DNA from: JAVBNC01 sp031551765 | Lineage (GTDB): Bacteria; Desulfobacterota; Desulfovibrionia; Desulfovibrionales; Desulfovibrionaceae | Length of the DNA stretch: 52,930 nt | Direction: 5' to 3' | NCBI GenBank assembly: GCA_031551765.1 | Contig: JAVBNC010000018.1 | Location: 1-52,930, forward strand | Part shown: one piece after another, positions 32,095-39,749 of the stretch | How positions within the stretch are numbered: position 1 is the stretch's first letter | Layout: each line of letters begins with the position of its first letter | The notes under the pieces: model-generated | The model's input: only the letters and a program-made list of their open reading frames with translations | The model's database searches: none | What the model was told of the DNA's origin: nothing | Position numbers and translations under genes: made by a program

Positions 32095-33465
32095 TTACCG
32101 TTCAGTCATGGCATTTTGCCAGGCCCGGGTCACGGGCTTGAGCAAGTAGGCCAGGACGGTCTTTTTCCCGGTAATGATATCCACGGATGCGGTCATGCCG
32201 GGAATGATGGGCAAAGGCTTGCCTTCGCGGGAAACCATGGCGTTCTTTTTCGTGCGCAGCTTGACCAGGTAATAGGGCTCCCCGCGTTTGTCCTCAATGG
32301 TGTCGGCGCTGATGTCGTCCACTTCGGCTTCCAGGCCGCCGTAAATGGAGAAGTCATAGGCCGTGATTTTGACCACCGCCTTCTGTTCCGGTTTCAGGAA
32401 CGCGATATCCGTGGGCTTGATGCGCGCCTCAATCATCAGGGTGTCGTCCAGGGGCACCAGTTCCAGAATGGTTTCGCCGGGCTTGATGACCCCGCCGATG
32501 GTGTTGATGAGAATGCGCTTGACCGTGCCTTTCACCGGCGCGGCTATGGCCGTGCGCTTCAGCCTGTCGCCGCTGGCGGCTATGGTTTCGTTCAGGCTGG
32601 TGATTTCGCTGCGGCGTTTGTTCATTTCCTCGGTAATGGTGGTACGGATCTCGGACTGGCGGTTGGCCAGGCGCTGTTCCGCTTCCTGCACCGCGCTGCG
32701 GCTTTTGGAAATGGTCTGGGCCACGGTGTTCAGGTCGCCGCGCAACTGCGCCACCTGCTGTTCTATGGCCAGATAGTCCAGGCGGGAATAAATTTTCTTT
32801 TCCACCAGCGGCAGCACCGTGTCCCGGCGCTGCAGGGTCAGGCGCAGGTTGTCCTCAAGCTGCTGCTTTTTGGCCAGGCCTTCTTCCACTTCCCGGTTGC
32901 GCTGTTCCACTTGGGCTTCAATGGCCCGGGTTTCCCCGGCAAACTGCGCCATGCGGGCGTTGTAGGTGGCCATTTGGTCGCTGATGCTCTGCGCGGCGCT
33001 GCGCCGCAGTTCCTCGGAAAACTCGGGGGTTTTGCCGTCCAGTTCCGCCTGCAGGCGGATGAGCGCTATTTCGTTATCCCGCTTTTTGGCTTCCGCATCG
33101 CGCACGGAGGCGCGGATGATATCCGGTGAAAGCCGGGCCAGGAGCTGGCTCTCGTTGACGATTTCGCCTTCGCGCACCAGCATTTCCTGCAGAATGCCGC
33201 CTTCCAGGTTCTGGATTTCCTGGGTGCGCTGCGAAGGAATGATCTGGCCCGTGCCCCTGGTAATTTCATCCAGGGTGGCGATGCTCGCCCAGATAAGAAA
33301 AACGATGAAAAACAGGATGGTGGACGCGGAAAGAATATAGGCGAAGGGGTGGCCGCTGCTCTTCATGGCCACGTCCACTTCGCTCATGTATTCCAGGTCT
33401 TGCGGATTGGCGCTTTCCGGCACGAACCATCTGTAGAGGCGATTGAATATCGTTGGATTTGTCAC
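32095..33465 (-). CDS. Type I secretion membrane-fusion protein (HlyD/LapC-like)
   Basis: A 456-residue periplasmic adaptor linking the inner-membrane ABC exporter to TolC. A short cytoplasmic tail precedes one membrane helix near residues 43-62 (ILSASTILFFIVFLIWASI). TRGTGQIIPSQRTQEIQNLE is the HlyD lipoyl-type entry. A long coiled coil (about 115-290) and the returning beta-barrel (RTAIAAPVKGTVKRILI, GGVIKPGETILELVPLDDTL) follow. The start codon is GTG, with agagg about 9 bases upstream. It lies in the operon lapB-like, HlyD, lapG-like, HD-GYP-like. Confidence 0.94.
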   Translation of the reverse strand: MTNPTIFNRLYRWFVPESANPQDLEYMSEVDVAMKSSGHPFAYILSASTILFFIVFLIWASIATLDEITRGTGQIIPSQRTQEIQNLEGGILQEMLVREGEIVNESQLLARLSPDIIRASVRDAEAKKRDNEIALIRLQAELDGKTPEFSEELRRSAAQSISDQMATYNARMAQFAGETRAIEAQVEQRNREVEEGLAKKQQLEDNLRLTLQRRDTVLPLVEKKIYSRLDYLAIEQQVAQLRGDLNTVAQTISKSRSAVQEAEQRLANRQSEIRTTITEEMNKRRSEITSLNETIAASGDRLKRTAIAAPVKGTVKRILINTIGGVIKPGETILELVPLDDTLMIEARIKPTDIAFLKPEQKAVVKITAYDFSIYGGLEAEVDDISADTIEDKRGEPYYLVKLRTKKNAMVSREGKPLPIIPGMTASVDIITGKKTVLAYLLKPVTRAWQNAMTER

Positions 33466-33600
33466 TGGCGTAAAACCTCTGCGCAGGGCGCGGCTGCCTG
33501 AACGTTCGAGTGCGTATGTTCGTGTTCGCTGTACCTAAAGCATTTTCACTTTGAGATTGTCGCTTAGCTGTGGGCAAAACCCGCCTGCGCCAATCTCACG

Positions 33601-33660
33601 GCAAGGATTTGCGGACAAATCCTTGCGGAGCGGACGAGCATCTTCAATGTTCATCCGCTC
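33601..33660. repeat. Hairpins in the gap between exporter ABC and HlyD genes
   Basis: GCAAGGATTTG (33601-33611) pairs with CAAATCCTTGC (33616-33626), and GAGCGGA pairs with TCCGCTC just beyond (33628-33660). They occupy most of the 194-base gap between two genes that should be co-transcribed. They may stabilise or process the mRNA, or attenuate downstream expression. Confidence 0.5.
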
Positions 33661-36140
33661 TAGGCCACGGGAGCGGCGGCAACAGCCCGCGGCCCTGCGG
33701 CAGATTTCTTTTCGCCCTGCAGCGCGTTCAGCACGGCCTGCTTGGGCCCGTCCGCGATAATGCGGCCGCCGTCCATGACCACCAGGCGGTCCACGATATC
33801 CAACATGGACAGGCGGTGAGTTATGAGCAGCAGAGTTTTGTTGCCCAACGCCGCGCCCAGGCGGCGCTTCAGCATATGTTCCGAGCTGTTGTCCATGTTG
33901 CTGGAAGGCTCGTCCAGGATCAGAATGTCCGGGTCCTGCAAAATGGCACGGGCCACGGCCACGGACTGGCGCTGCCCGCCGGAAAGCGCCATGCCCCGCT
34001 CGCCCACGGGCATGCCGAAGCCGGCGGGATGCGTGCGCACGAAATCCGTAACCCCGGCGATAAAGGCGGCGCGCAGAATCATGCGGTCGTCCGCGCTGAT
34101 GGTGCCAAAGGCGATATTTTCACGCACGGTGCCATAAAACAGGTAGTTGTCCTGCGAAAGGTAGCCGATACGCGAACGCACGTCCGTGGGATCCAACTGG
34201 CGGATATCCACGCCGCCCAGTTTCACCGCCCCGTCCGCAGGCTGGAACAGCCCCAGGCAGAAACGGCCCAGGGTGCTTTTGCCCGAGCCCATGCGGCCGA
34301 TAATGCCCACTTTTTCGCCGGGCCGGATGTGGATGTTGATATTTTCCAGGGCGAAGCGCTCGGAATTGGGGTACTTAAAGGATACCCCTTCAAAGCTCAG
34401 CGAGTGCTCCAGACGGCCGAATTCCACATAGTTGCCGTCCGCTTCCCGTTCCGTCGGCAACTGCATCAGCGCGTCCAGGGACATCAGGGCCATGCGCGAC
34501 TGCTGCAGGCGCGAAAGCATGCCCGCCACCTGGGAAAGCGGAGCCATGGCCCTGCCCGCCAGCATGTTGCAGGCAATGAGCGCGCCCATGCTCATTTCTT
34601 CCGGGATACGGTAAACGCCCCAGATAATAATGCCCACGCTCACCAGTTGGGTGACCAGCAGGGTGAGGGTTATGGACAGGTTGGACATGCGCTTGGCATG
34701 GCAGTTGGAGTTGGCGCTTTGCCCCACCACTTGTTCCCAGATGTGCTGCATGCGGCCTTCCGCCATGCTGGTCTTGATGGTTTCCAGCCCGTTGATGATT
34801 TCCACCAACAGGGCGTTTTTCTGCATGTTCTCCTTAAAGCCCTTTTCCGCCGTGCGCTGCATGGGCATTTGCAGCAAAAGGCCGCCGCCCACCACAATGG
34901 GAATAGCCAGCAGGGGGATGACGATCATGGGGCCGCCCAGGAATCCGATAATGACCAGGAATATAAAAAGGAAGGGCAAGTCCACCAGGGCCAGCATGGT
35001 GGTGGAGCCGAAAAAGTCCCGCAGCGATTCGAATTCGCGCAGGTTGTTGGCAAGGGACCCGGTGGAATCCGGCTTCACGTCCAGGCGCATGCCCAAAAGG
35101 TGCTGCATGAGCCGGCTGGCCAGGATAATGTCCGCGTTCTTGCCGGCGGAATCAACAAAATAGCTGCGCAGGTTGCGCAACAAAAAGTCGAAAAGATAGG
35201 CTATGCTCAGCCCCACGGCCAGCACCCACAGGGTGTCCGTGGCCTTGTTGGGCACCACCCGGTCGTAGACGTTCATGAAGAACAGCGGGCCGCACAGGGC
35301 CATCATGTTCACCACGATGCTCGCCCCCACCACGTGCCGGTAGATGGGCATGAAGTGGAACAGCGTGTCCCAGAACCAGCGTTTGGCCTTGAGCAGCTTG
35401 ATTTCGCTGGCCCTTTTGTCCAGCTTGACCTCGGGCTTGGCGAAAATGGCGTAACCCAGGTACTCTTCCTGCAGGGCGGCGCGCTCCACCAGTTGCGGAT
35501 TCTGGCCCATTTCCGGGAACAGCACGCCCACCTTGTCGCCGCGCAGCTCGGTCAGCACGCAGCATTTGTCGTCTTTAAGCAGCAGGATGCAGGGGAGCGT
35601 GAGGGAGGAAATCTGGTCCAGGGTGGGCCGGTGCACGGTGCTGGCTTCCATGCCCGCGCTGCGGGCGGCGCGGATGCAGGCCGCCGGGTGCAGCACCTTG
35701 CCTTCGCTGGCAGGCAGGTTGGCGATAAGCAGCTTGGTGGACACGGGCTTGCCGTGCAGCCGGAACAGCGCGGCCATGCACTGGATGAGCGGAGGGTCAA
35801 AATCCACATCCCCGGGTTCGGGCATGGTAATATTCTGACGCGCGGCTTCGGCGCTTTCCGGCGTGGGCGGAGCCGCCGCGGCCTTGGGCGCCGACGCGCC
35901 TTTGCCCTCTTGCGCCGGAAAGGGCATATCGTCCAAAGGCTGCGCCACGCCGGCCGCGGGCCGGGCCGCCGGGCCTTCCGGGCGCTGGGGCCTGGGTTCG
36001 GCTGCGGCGGCGGTAACCGCCGGAGCAGCCTTGGGAGACGCGGGGGCGGCGGCCTTGTCCGGCGCGGCAGGCGAGCCGATATCCCCGGATACCCGCGTGG
36101 AAGTTGTTTTCGATAGATCAACCTTGGGCGGAGTAGACAC
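33660..36140 (-). CDS. Type I secretion ABC transporter (LapB-like)
   Basis: An 826-residue exporter. The start chosen is GTG at 36140 (VSTPPKVDLSKTTS), with aagggg 7 bases upstream; upstream in-frame codons to 36251 are not protein-like. Residues 1-140 are an unusual Pro/Ala-rich, probably disordered extension. A C39-like domain (about 145-270, beginning DPPLIQCMAALFRLHGKPVS) lacks a recognisable catalytic dyad and likely only binds substrate. Six transmembrane helices follow (about 300-550), then the ATPase: Walker A GRMGSGKSTLGR (K621), signature LSGGQRQS, Walker B ILILDEPSSNMD and the H-loop ITHRLS. This matches LapB/TIGR03375-type exporters of RTX adhesins. It is the first gene of the four-gene operon, divergent from tolC. 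Confidence 0.94.
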   Translation of the reverse strand: MSTPPKVDLSKTTSTRVSGDIGSPAAPDKAAAPASPKAAPAVTAAAAEPRPQRPEGPAARPAAGVAQPLDDMPFPAQEGKGASAPKAAAAPPTPESAEAARQNITMPEPGDVDFDPPLIQCMAALFRLHGKPVSTKLLIANLPASEGKVLHPAACIRAARSAGMEASTVHRPTLDQISSLTLPCILLLKDDKCCVLTELRGDKVGVLFPEMGQNPQLVERAALQEEYLGYAIFAKPEVKLDKRASEIKLLKAKRWFWDTLFHFMPIYRHVVGASIVVNMMALCGPLFFMNVYDRVVPNKATDTLWVLAVGLSIAYLFDFLLRNLRSYFVDSAGKNADIILASRLMQHLLGMRLDVKPDSTGSLANNLREFESLRDFFGSTTMLALVDLPFLFIFLVIIGFLGGPMIVIPLLAIPIVVGGGLLLQMPMQRTAEKGFKENMQKNALLVEIINGLETIKTSMAEGRMQHIWEQVVGQSANSNCHAKRMSNLSITLTLLVTQLVSVGIIIWGVYRIPEEMSMGALIACNMLAGRAMAPLSQVAGMLSRLQQSRMALMSLDALMQLPTEREADGNYVEFGRLEHSLSFEGVSFKYPNSERFALENINIHIRPGEKVGIIGRMGSGKSTLGRFCLGLFQPADGAVKLGGVDIRQLDPTDVRSRIGYLSQDNYLFYGTVRENIAFGTISADDRMILRAAFIAGVTDFVRTHPAGFGMPVGERGMALSGGQRQSVAVARAILQDPDILILDEPSSNMDNSSEHMLKRRLGAALGNKTLLLITHRLSMLDIVDRLVVMDGGRIIADGPKQAVLNALQGEKKSAAGPRAVAAAPVA

Positions 36141-36767
36141 GGAAAAACCCCTTGGTAATACGAAGGCAACGGCTTTCCAGCCTGAGTCCGGAAAGCCAAA
36201 AAGTAGCGAAAGGAGCCGACTATTTCCGTTTCCTTTCAGATGGTATCGCACACTTAGTTCCTCTATGGTACCCCGTCAACAGGATCATGTAAATAACGCC
36301 GCATTTTTTTTTACAGCCCCACTTTTAGCCATCTGCCCGGCCGCGGCTGAAGCAGAAAAAATTTACCCGCACCTCGCGTTTCCATTAAGAAAATTTTCTC
36401 CGGAAACACAGAACAACTATATAAAAAGTTTGCTGTTGAGAAAAAAAGATTCCAATATTTTTTTAATGGTTATATTGACCACCATAACGATTTTTAGTAG
36501 CGTTTGAAGCAGCGTGCATTGTTCGTTTTGCTGTGGACACAGCTCAGCATTAGCGAACAGAGCGAGGGGGGGAGCAGGAAGACAGGGTGATGATGGCTAT
36601 GAAATACCCATGGCAACATGGAGATTTCCCGCCTTCGGCACCGTGTATGGGCTGTTTTCGTGCCACCTGTTTTTCCGCTCTGCGCATGTCGTCGTTTGCT
36701 TTGTCACGGCAGTTAGGAACGAGGAAAGACCATACTATCTACAGACTTACAACAAGGAAGTAAGGAT
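36141..36767. other. Divergent intergenic region between exporter and tolC-like genes
   Basis: About 630 bases, AT-rich in the middle (36300-36500), expected to hold promoters for both directions. A plus-strand frame (36514-36771) that runs into tolC is not accepted as a gene. Nothing else was recognised apart from the weak candidate promoter listed next. Confidence 0.5.
36251..36279 (-). promoter_or_regulatory. Candidate promoter of the exporter operon
   Basis: On the minus strand TTGACG (36279-36274), 17 bases, then TAAGTG (36256-36251). The -35 is good and the -10 is poor. It would place the mRNA start about 105 bases before the GTG at 36140. Confidence 0.3.
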
Positions 36768-38198
36768 ATGAAACCCGCGCGCACCACTTGGCTGCTATCT
36801 CTGGCTCTCGCCGGCATTCTTCTGTGTTTTCCCGGCACGGCATCCGCTCAGGAAGCCGCCCCGGGTACGCTTAAGGATTCGGTGGTCTCCACCCTGACCT
36901 TTAACCCTGATATCAAAGCCTTTCAGGAATACCGCCAGGCGGCCGTCCATGACGTGAGCCGCGCCCGCAGCGGCTGGCTCCCCCGCGTGGACGCCAGAGC
37001 CGGCTGGGGCGTGGAACAGTGGAGCGACCAAAGCACCCGCCGCCGCGGGTCCGCCGCGCGCGGTTTCGCCCAGAACGACAAAGATTTCTATGAGCGTTCC
37101 GAAGCTTCCATCATCATCCAGCAAACCATCTGGGACGGCTTCGCCACCTGGAGCCGCTACCAGATCGGCACTTCCCGGCTGGACTCCGCCGTCAACCGCC
37201 TGCTGGACAACGCGGAGGCCGCCTCCCTTGACGCCGTTCTCTCGCACATTGAAGTGTACCGCCAGCGCCGCCTGGTGGCCCTGTCCGAGCTGAATGTGCA
37301 GAACCACAAGGACATTCTGGCTTCCCAGCAGGAACGCCAGCGCGTCGGCGCTTCCAGCGTGGCGGACGTGACCCAGACCAGGGGCCGCCTGGCCCGGGCC
37401 GAAGCCTCCCTTACGGAAACCCGTTCCGCCCTTGAAATTGCCATGGCTGCGTACAAGCGCCTTACCGGCAAGGAAGCGGGCGAACTGGAAGCCCCCTACT
37501 CCCCGGAAGAAGCCTACCCCAGCATGGAAACCGTGCTGGCCGACAGCCAGACCAAAAACCCCAAAGTGAAAGCTCTGCAGGCCGACGTTGAGACCGCCAG
37601 GGCCACCAAGGAACTGGATAAGTCCCCCTTCCATCCCCAGATTTACCTGGAAGTGGGCCCCGCCTACAACTGGCAGGTTCAGGGCAGCCAGACCTACGAA
37701 TGGGGCACCGGCGTCATGCTGCGCGGCGTGTGGAACTTGTTTGACGGCTTCTACGACTGGTACAACGTGAAAGGCGACCGCGCCCGCATGCGCCAGACCA
37801 AGCAGCAGCTCAACACCCAGACCGAGAACCTGGCCCGCGAAACAGCCGCCACCTGGAGTTCGCTCATTTCCGCCCGCGAACAGTCCAAGTTCTTCGCCGT
37901 GGCCGTGGAAAACAACACGCTCACCCGCGATGCGTACCTGCAGCAGTTCAACGTGGGCCAGCGCTCTCTGTTGGACGTGCTCGACTCTGAAAACGAACTC
38001 TACAGCTCTTCCATTCAGCTCGTCACCGCGCGGCTGAACGAAATAGCCGCCCAATACCGCCTTAAGGCCCTGGGCGGCGAAATGCTGGCCAGCTTCAACA
38101 TCGACAAGGCCGGCCTGAACGTGGACACCGACGAAATCGCCGCCCGCCAAAAGCAAGGACGCGGCGCTTCCGGCGACGTGCAGCCTCTGCGGCAGTAA
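36768..38198 (+). CDS. TolC-family outer-membrane channel of the type I exporter
   Basis: A 476-residue outer-membrane protein that provides the exit duct. The signal peptide is MKPARTTWLLSLALAGILLC...ASAQEA. Two helical-hairpin repeats follow the TolC pattern (NPDIKAFQEYRQAAVHDVSRA, GWLPRVDARAGWG, then KNPKVKALQADVETARA). QVQGSQTYEWGTGVMLRGVW and LFDGF are strand and turn segments, and QQFNVGQRSLLDVLDSENEL is the strong family signature. A ribosome binding site aagga lies 6 bases before the ATG. It is divergent from the exporter operon. In a Lap-type system this pore also holds the adhesin retention module. Confidence 0.93.
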   Translation: MKPARTTWLLSLALAGILLCFPGTASAQEAAPGTLKDSVVSTLTFNPDIKAFQEYRQAAVHDVSRARSGWLPRVDARAGWGVEQWSDQSTRRRGSAARGFAQNDKDFYERSEASIIIQQTIWDGFATWSRYQIGTSRLDSAVNRLLDNAEAASLDAVLSHIEVYRQRRLVALSELNVQNHKDILASQQERQRVGASSVADVTQTRGRLARAEASLTETRSALEIAMAAYKRLTGKEAGELEAPYSPEEAYPSMETVLADSQTKNPKVKALQADVETARATKELDKSPFHPQIYLEVGPAYNWQVQGSQTYEWGTGVMLRGVWNLFDGFYDWYNVKGDRARMRQTKQQLNTQTENLARETAATWSSLISAREQSKFFAVAVENNTLTRDAYLQQFNVGQRSLLDVLDSENELYSSSIQLVTARLNEIAAQYRLKALGGEMLASFNIDKAGLNVDTDEIAARQKQGRGASGDVQPLRQ

Positions 38199-38221
38199 AC
38201 GCGGGTTATCCGCGCCTGAAA

Positions 38222-38250
38222 CCGGGGTCCTCTGGGCCCCGTTTTTTTTT
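38222..38250 (+). terminator. Terminator of the tolC-like gene
   Basis: CGGGGTCC-tct-GGGCCCCG (one G-T pair) followed by nine T residues, 24 bases after the stop. Confidence 0.9.
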
Positions 38251-38355
38251 CGCGCGAAAGCGCTAGTCCCTGCACGCAAGTCCTGCTATCATCCCACCGT
38301 ATTCAGCCCCCGCGGACGGCCATTTCCACCGTTTCCGCCACTTTTGGAGGACCCT

Positions 38356-39009
38356 ATGCCCCTGCCCTGCTCCGCCATTATTTTCGACTTGGACGGCACG
38401 CTGATCAACAGCCTGGACGACCTCGCCGACACCACCAACGATGCTCTGCGGGCTTTCGGCCTGCCCACGCACCCCGTCGACCCCTACCGTTATTTCGTGG
38501 GCGACGGCATTATGAACCTGGTGCGCCGGGCGGCCCCCGCCGGTTCCGACGACGAGTTGGTCAGCCGCGTCTGCGAGCGGGCCAAGCAAGAATACAGCCG
38601 GCACTGGGCACGCAAAACCCGCCCCTACGACGGGGTTATGGACATGCTCAAAAGCCTGCTGAAGCGCAACATCCCCCTCCTGGTGCTCACCAACAAGCCA
38701 CACGAATTCGCCCAACAGGTCATGGACCACTTTTTCCCGGACACGCCCTTTGCCCGCGTCCAGGGCAGCCCCCCCGGCGCCGTGGCCAAGCCGGATCCCA
38801 CCCTGGCGCTCGCCCTGGCCAAGGACCTGGGCCTTTCCCCGGCGGACATTCTGTTCATGGGCGACACCAAGGTGGATATGCTCACGGCCCGCAACGCCGG
38901 TATGGTGCCCGTGGGCGCTCTCTGGGGGTTCCGGCCGGAAAGCGAGCTGGTGGAAAACGGGGCCGCCGTATTGCTTCAGCACCCCATGGACCTGTTCCAG
39001 CACATATAA
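38356..39009 (+). CDS. HAD-family phosphatase, phosphoglycolate phosphatase-like
   Basis: A 217-residue HAD hydrolase. The ATG at 38356 follows ttggagg by 5 bases. Motif I is IIFDLDGTLINS (nucleophile D, acid D). A helical cap (TTNDALRAFGLPTHP, YFVGDGIMNLVRRA) follows, then motif II LVLTNKP, the motif III lysine in VAKPDPTLAL and motif IV ILFMGDTKVDMLTARNAG. Gph enzymes remove 2-phosphoglycolate or act on related small phosphates; paralogues vary, so the name is tentative. It is a single gene between two terminators. Confidence 0.88.
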   Translation: MPLPCSAIIFDLDGTLINSLDDLADTTNDALRAFGLPTHPVDPYRYFVGDGIMNLVRRAAPAGSDDELVSRVCERAKQEYSRHWARKTRPYDGVMDMLKSLLKRNIPLLVLTNKPHEFAQQVMDHFFPDTPFARVQGSPPGAVAKPDPTLALALAKDLGLSPADILFMGDTKVDMLTARNAGMVPVGALWGFRPESELVENGAAVLLQHPMDLFQHI

Positions 39010-39036
39010 ATCCTATTCGAACCGCAAAACGAAACG

Positions 39037-39068
39037 GGGGTGCTGAAGCAACACTGCTTCAGCACCCC
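39037..39068. terminator. Terminator between convergent HAD genes
   Basis: GGGGTGCTGAAGCA (39037-39050) pairs perfectly with TGCTTCAGCACCCC (39055-39068). The minus strand continues CGTTTCGTTTT, so it suits the minus-strand gene best and may act both ways. Confidence 0.75.
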
Positions 39069-39092
39069 GAAACGCGTCAGGTTGTAACAAAT

Positions 39093-39749
39093 CTACAGGT
39101 TGGAATACAGCAGGCCGCGCAGTTCGGCAACGCTCGCGGCAAGGCGCGTGGCGCCCGCGTTGCGCAACTCGTTCTCGCTGCCGTAGCCGTACAGCACGCC
39201 TATGCTGTCCATGCCCGCTTCCCGCGCGCCCAGCACGTCGTGCTTTCTGTCGCCCACCATCAGCGCGCTTTGCGCGTCCGTGACGCCCAGTAGTTCCAGC
39301 GCATAGCGGATGACAAGAGCCTTGTTCGTGCGGGTGCCGTCCAGCTCGCTCCCCGCCACAATTGAAAAATAGGCATCCAGCTTGAAATGCCGCAAAATCC
39401 GCTCCGCGTATACCGTGGGCTTGGACGTGGCCACAGCCAACGTTGCGCCTTCTTGTTGCTGTTCGCGCAGCAGCCCCTCTACGCCGTCGTACACCTTGTT
39501 CTCAAAAATGCCCTGGTCCGCGAAATACTCCCGATACTTGGCCACTGCTTTGACGGAATCCGCTTCACTGAACCCGTATCGCTCCACAAATGATTCCCGC
39601 AGCGGCGGACCGATAAAAGGGATCAGTTCATCAAGGTCGGCCACTGGAATGCCGAAGCTGTCCAGGGAGTACCGTATGGCCTTGGTAATGCCTTCTTTGG
39701 GGTCGGTCAGGGTGCCGTCCAGGTCGAACAGGTATATAGGGCGTTTCAT
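39093..39749 (-). CDS. HAD-family phosphatase coupled to manC
   Basis: A 218-residue HAD hydrolase of the phosphoglycolate-phosphatase/PPase group. Motif I is YLFDLDGTLTDPKEGITKAI. The cap carries FIGPPLRESFVERYG, typical of GPP-like HADs (COG0546). Motif II is LAVATSKP, the lysine is in TRTNKALVIRYAL and motif IV is ALMVGDRKHDVLGAREAG. The start codon overlaps the end of manC by 4 bases, so the two are translationally coupled. That coupling hints at a sugar-phosphate substrate, but sequence alone does not show it. It differs from the HAD at 38356 in its cap sequence. Confidence 0.87.
   Translation of the reverse strand: MKRPIYLFDLDGTLTDPKEGITKAIRYSLDSFGIPVADLDELIPFIGPPLRESFVERYGFSEADSVKAVAKYREYFADQGIFENKVYDGVEGLLREQQQEGATLAVATSKPTVYAERILRHFKLDAYFSIVAGSELDGTRTNKALVIRYALELLGVTDAQSALMVGDRKHDVLGAREAGMDSIGVLYGYGSENELRNAGATRLAASVAELRGLLYSNL

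Noticed and set aside
33570..36116. 848-codon plus-strand open frame opposite the ABC exporter
   Set aside because: Shadow of the exporter gene; no domain motifs and His/Gln/Ala-rich composition.
36514..36771. 85-residue frame running into the tolC-like start
   Set aside because: No ribosome binding site or family resemblance, and it overlaps the tolC-like ribosome binding site; treated as regulatory DNA.
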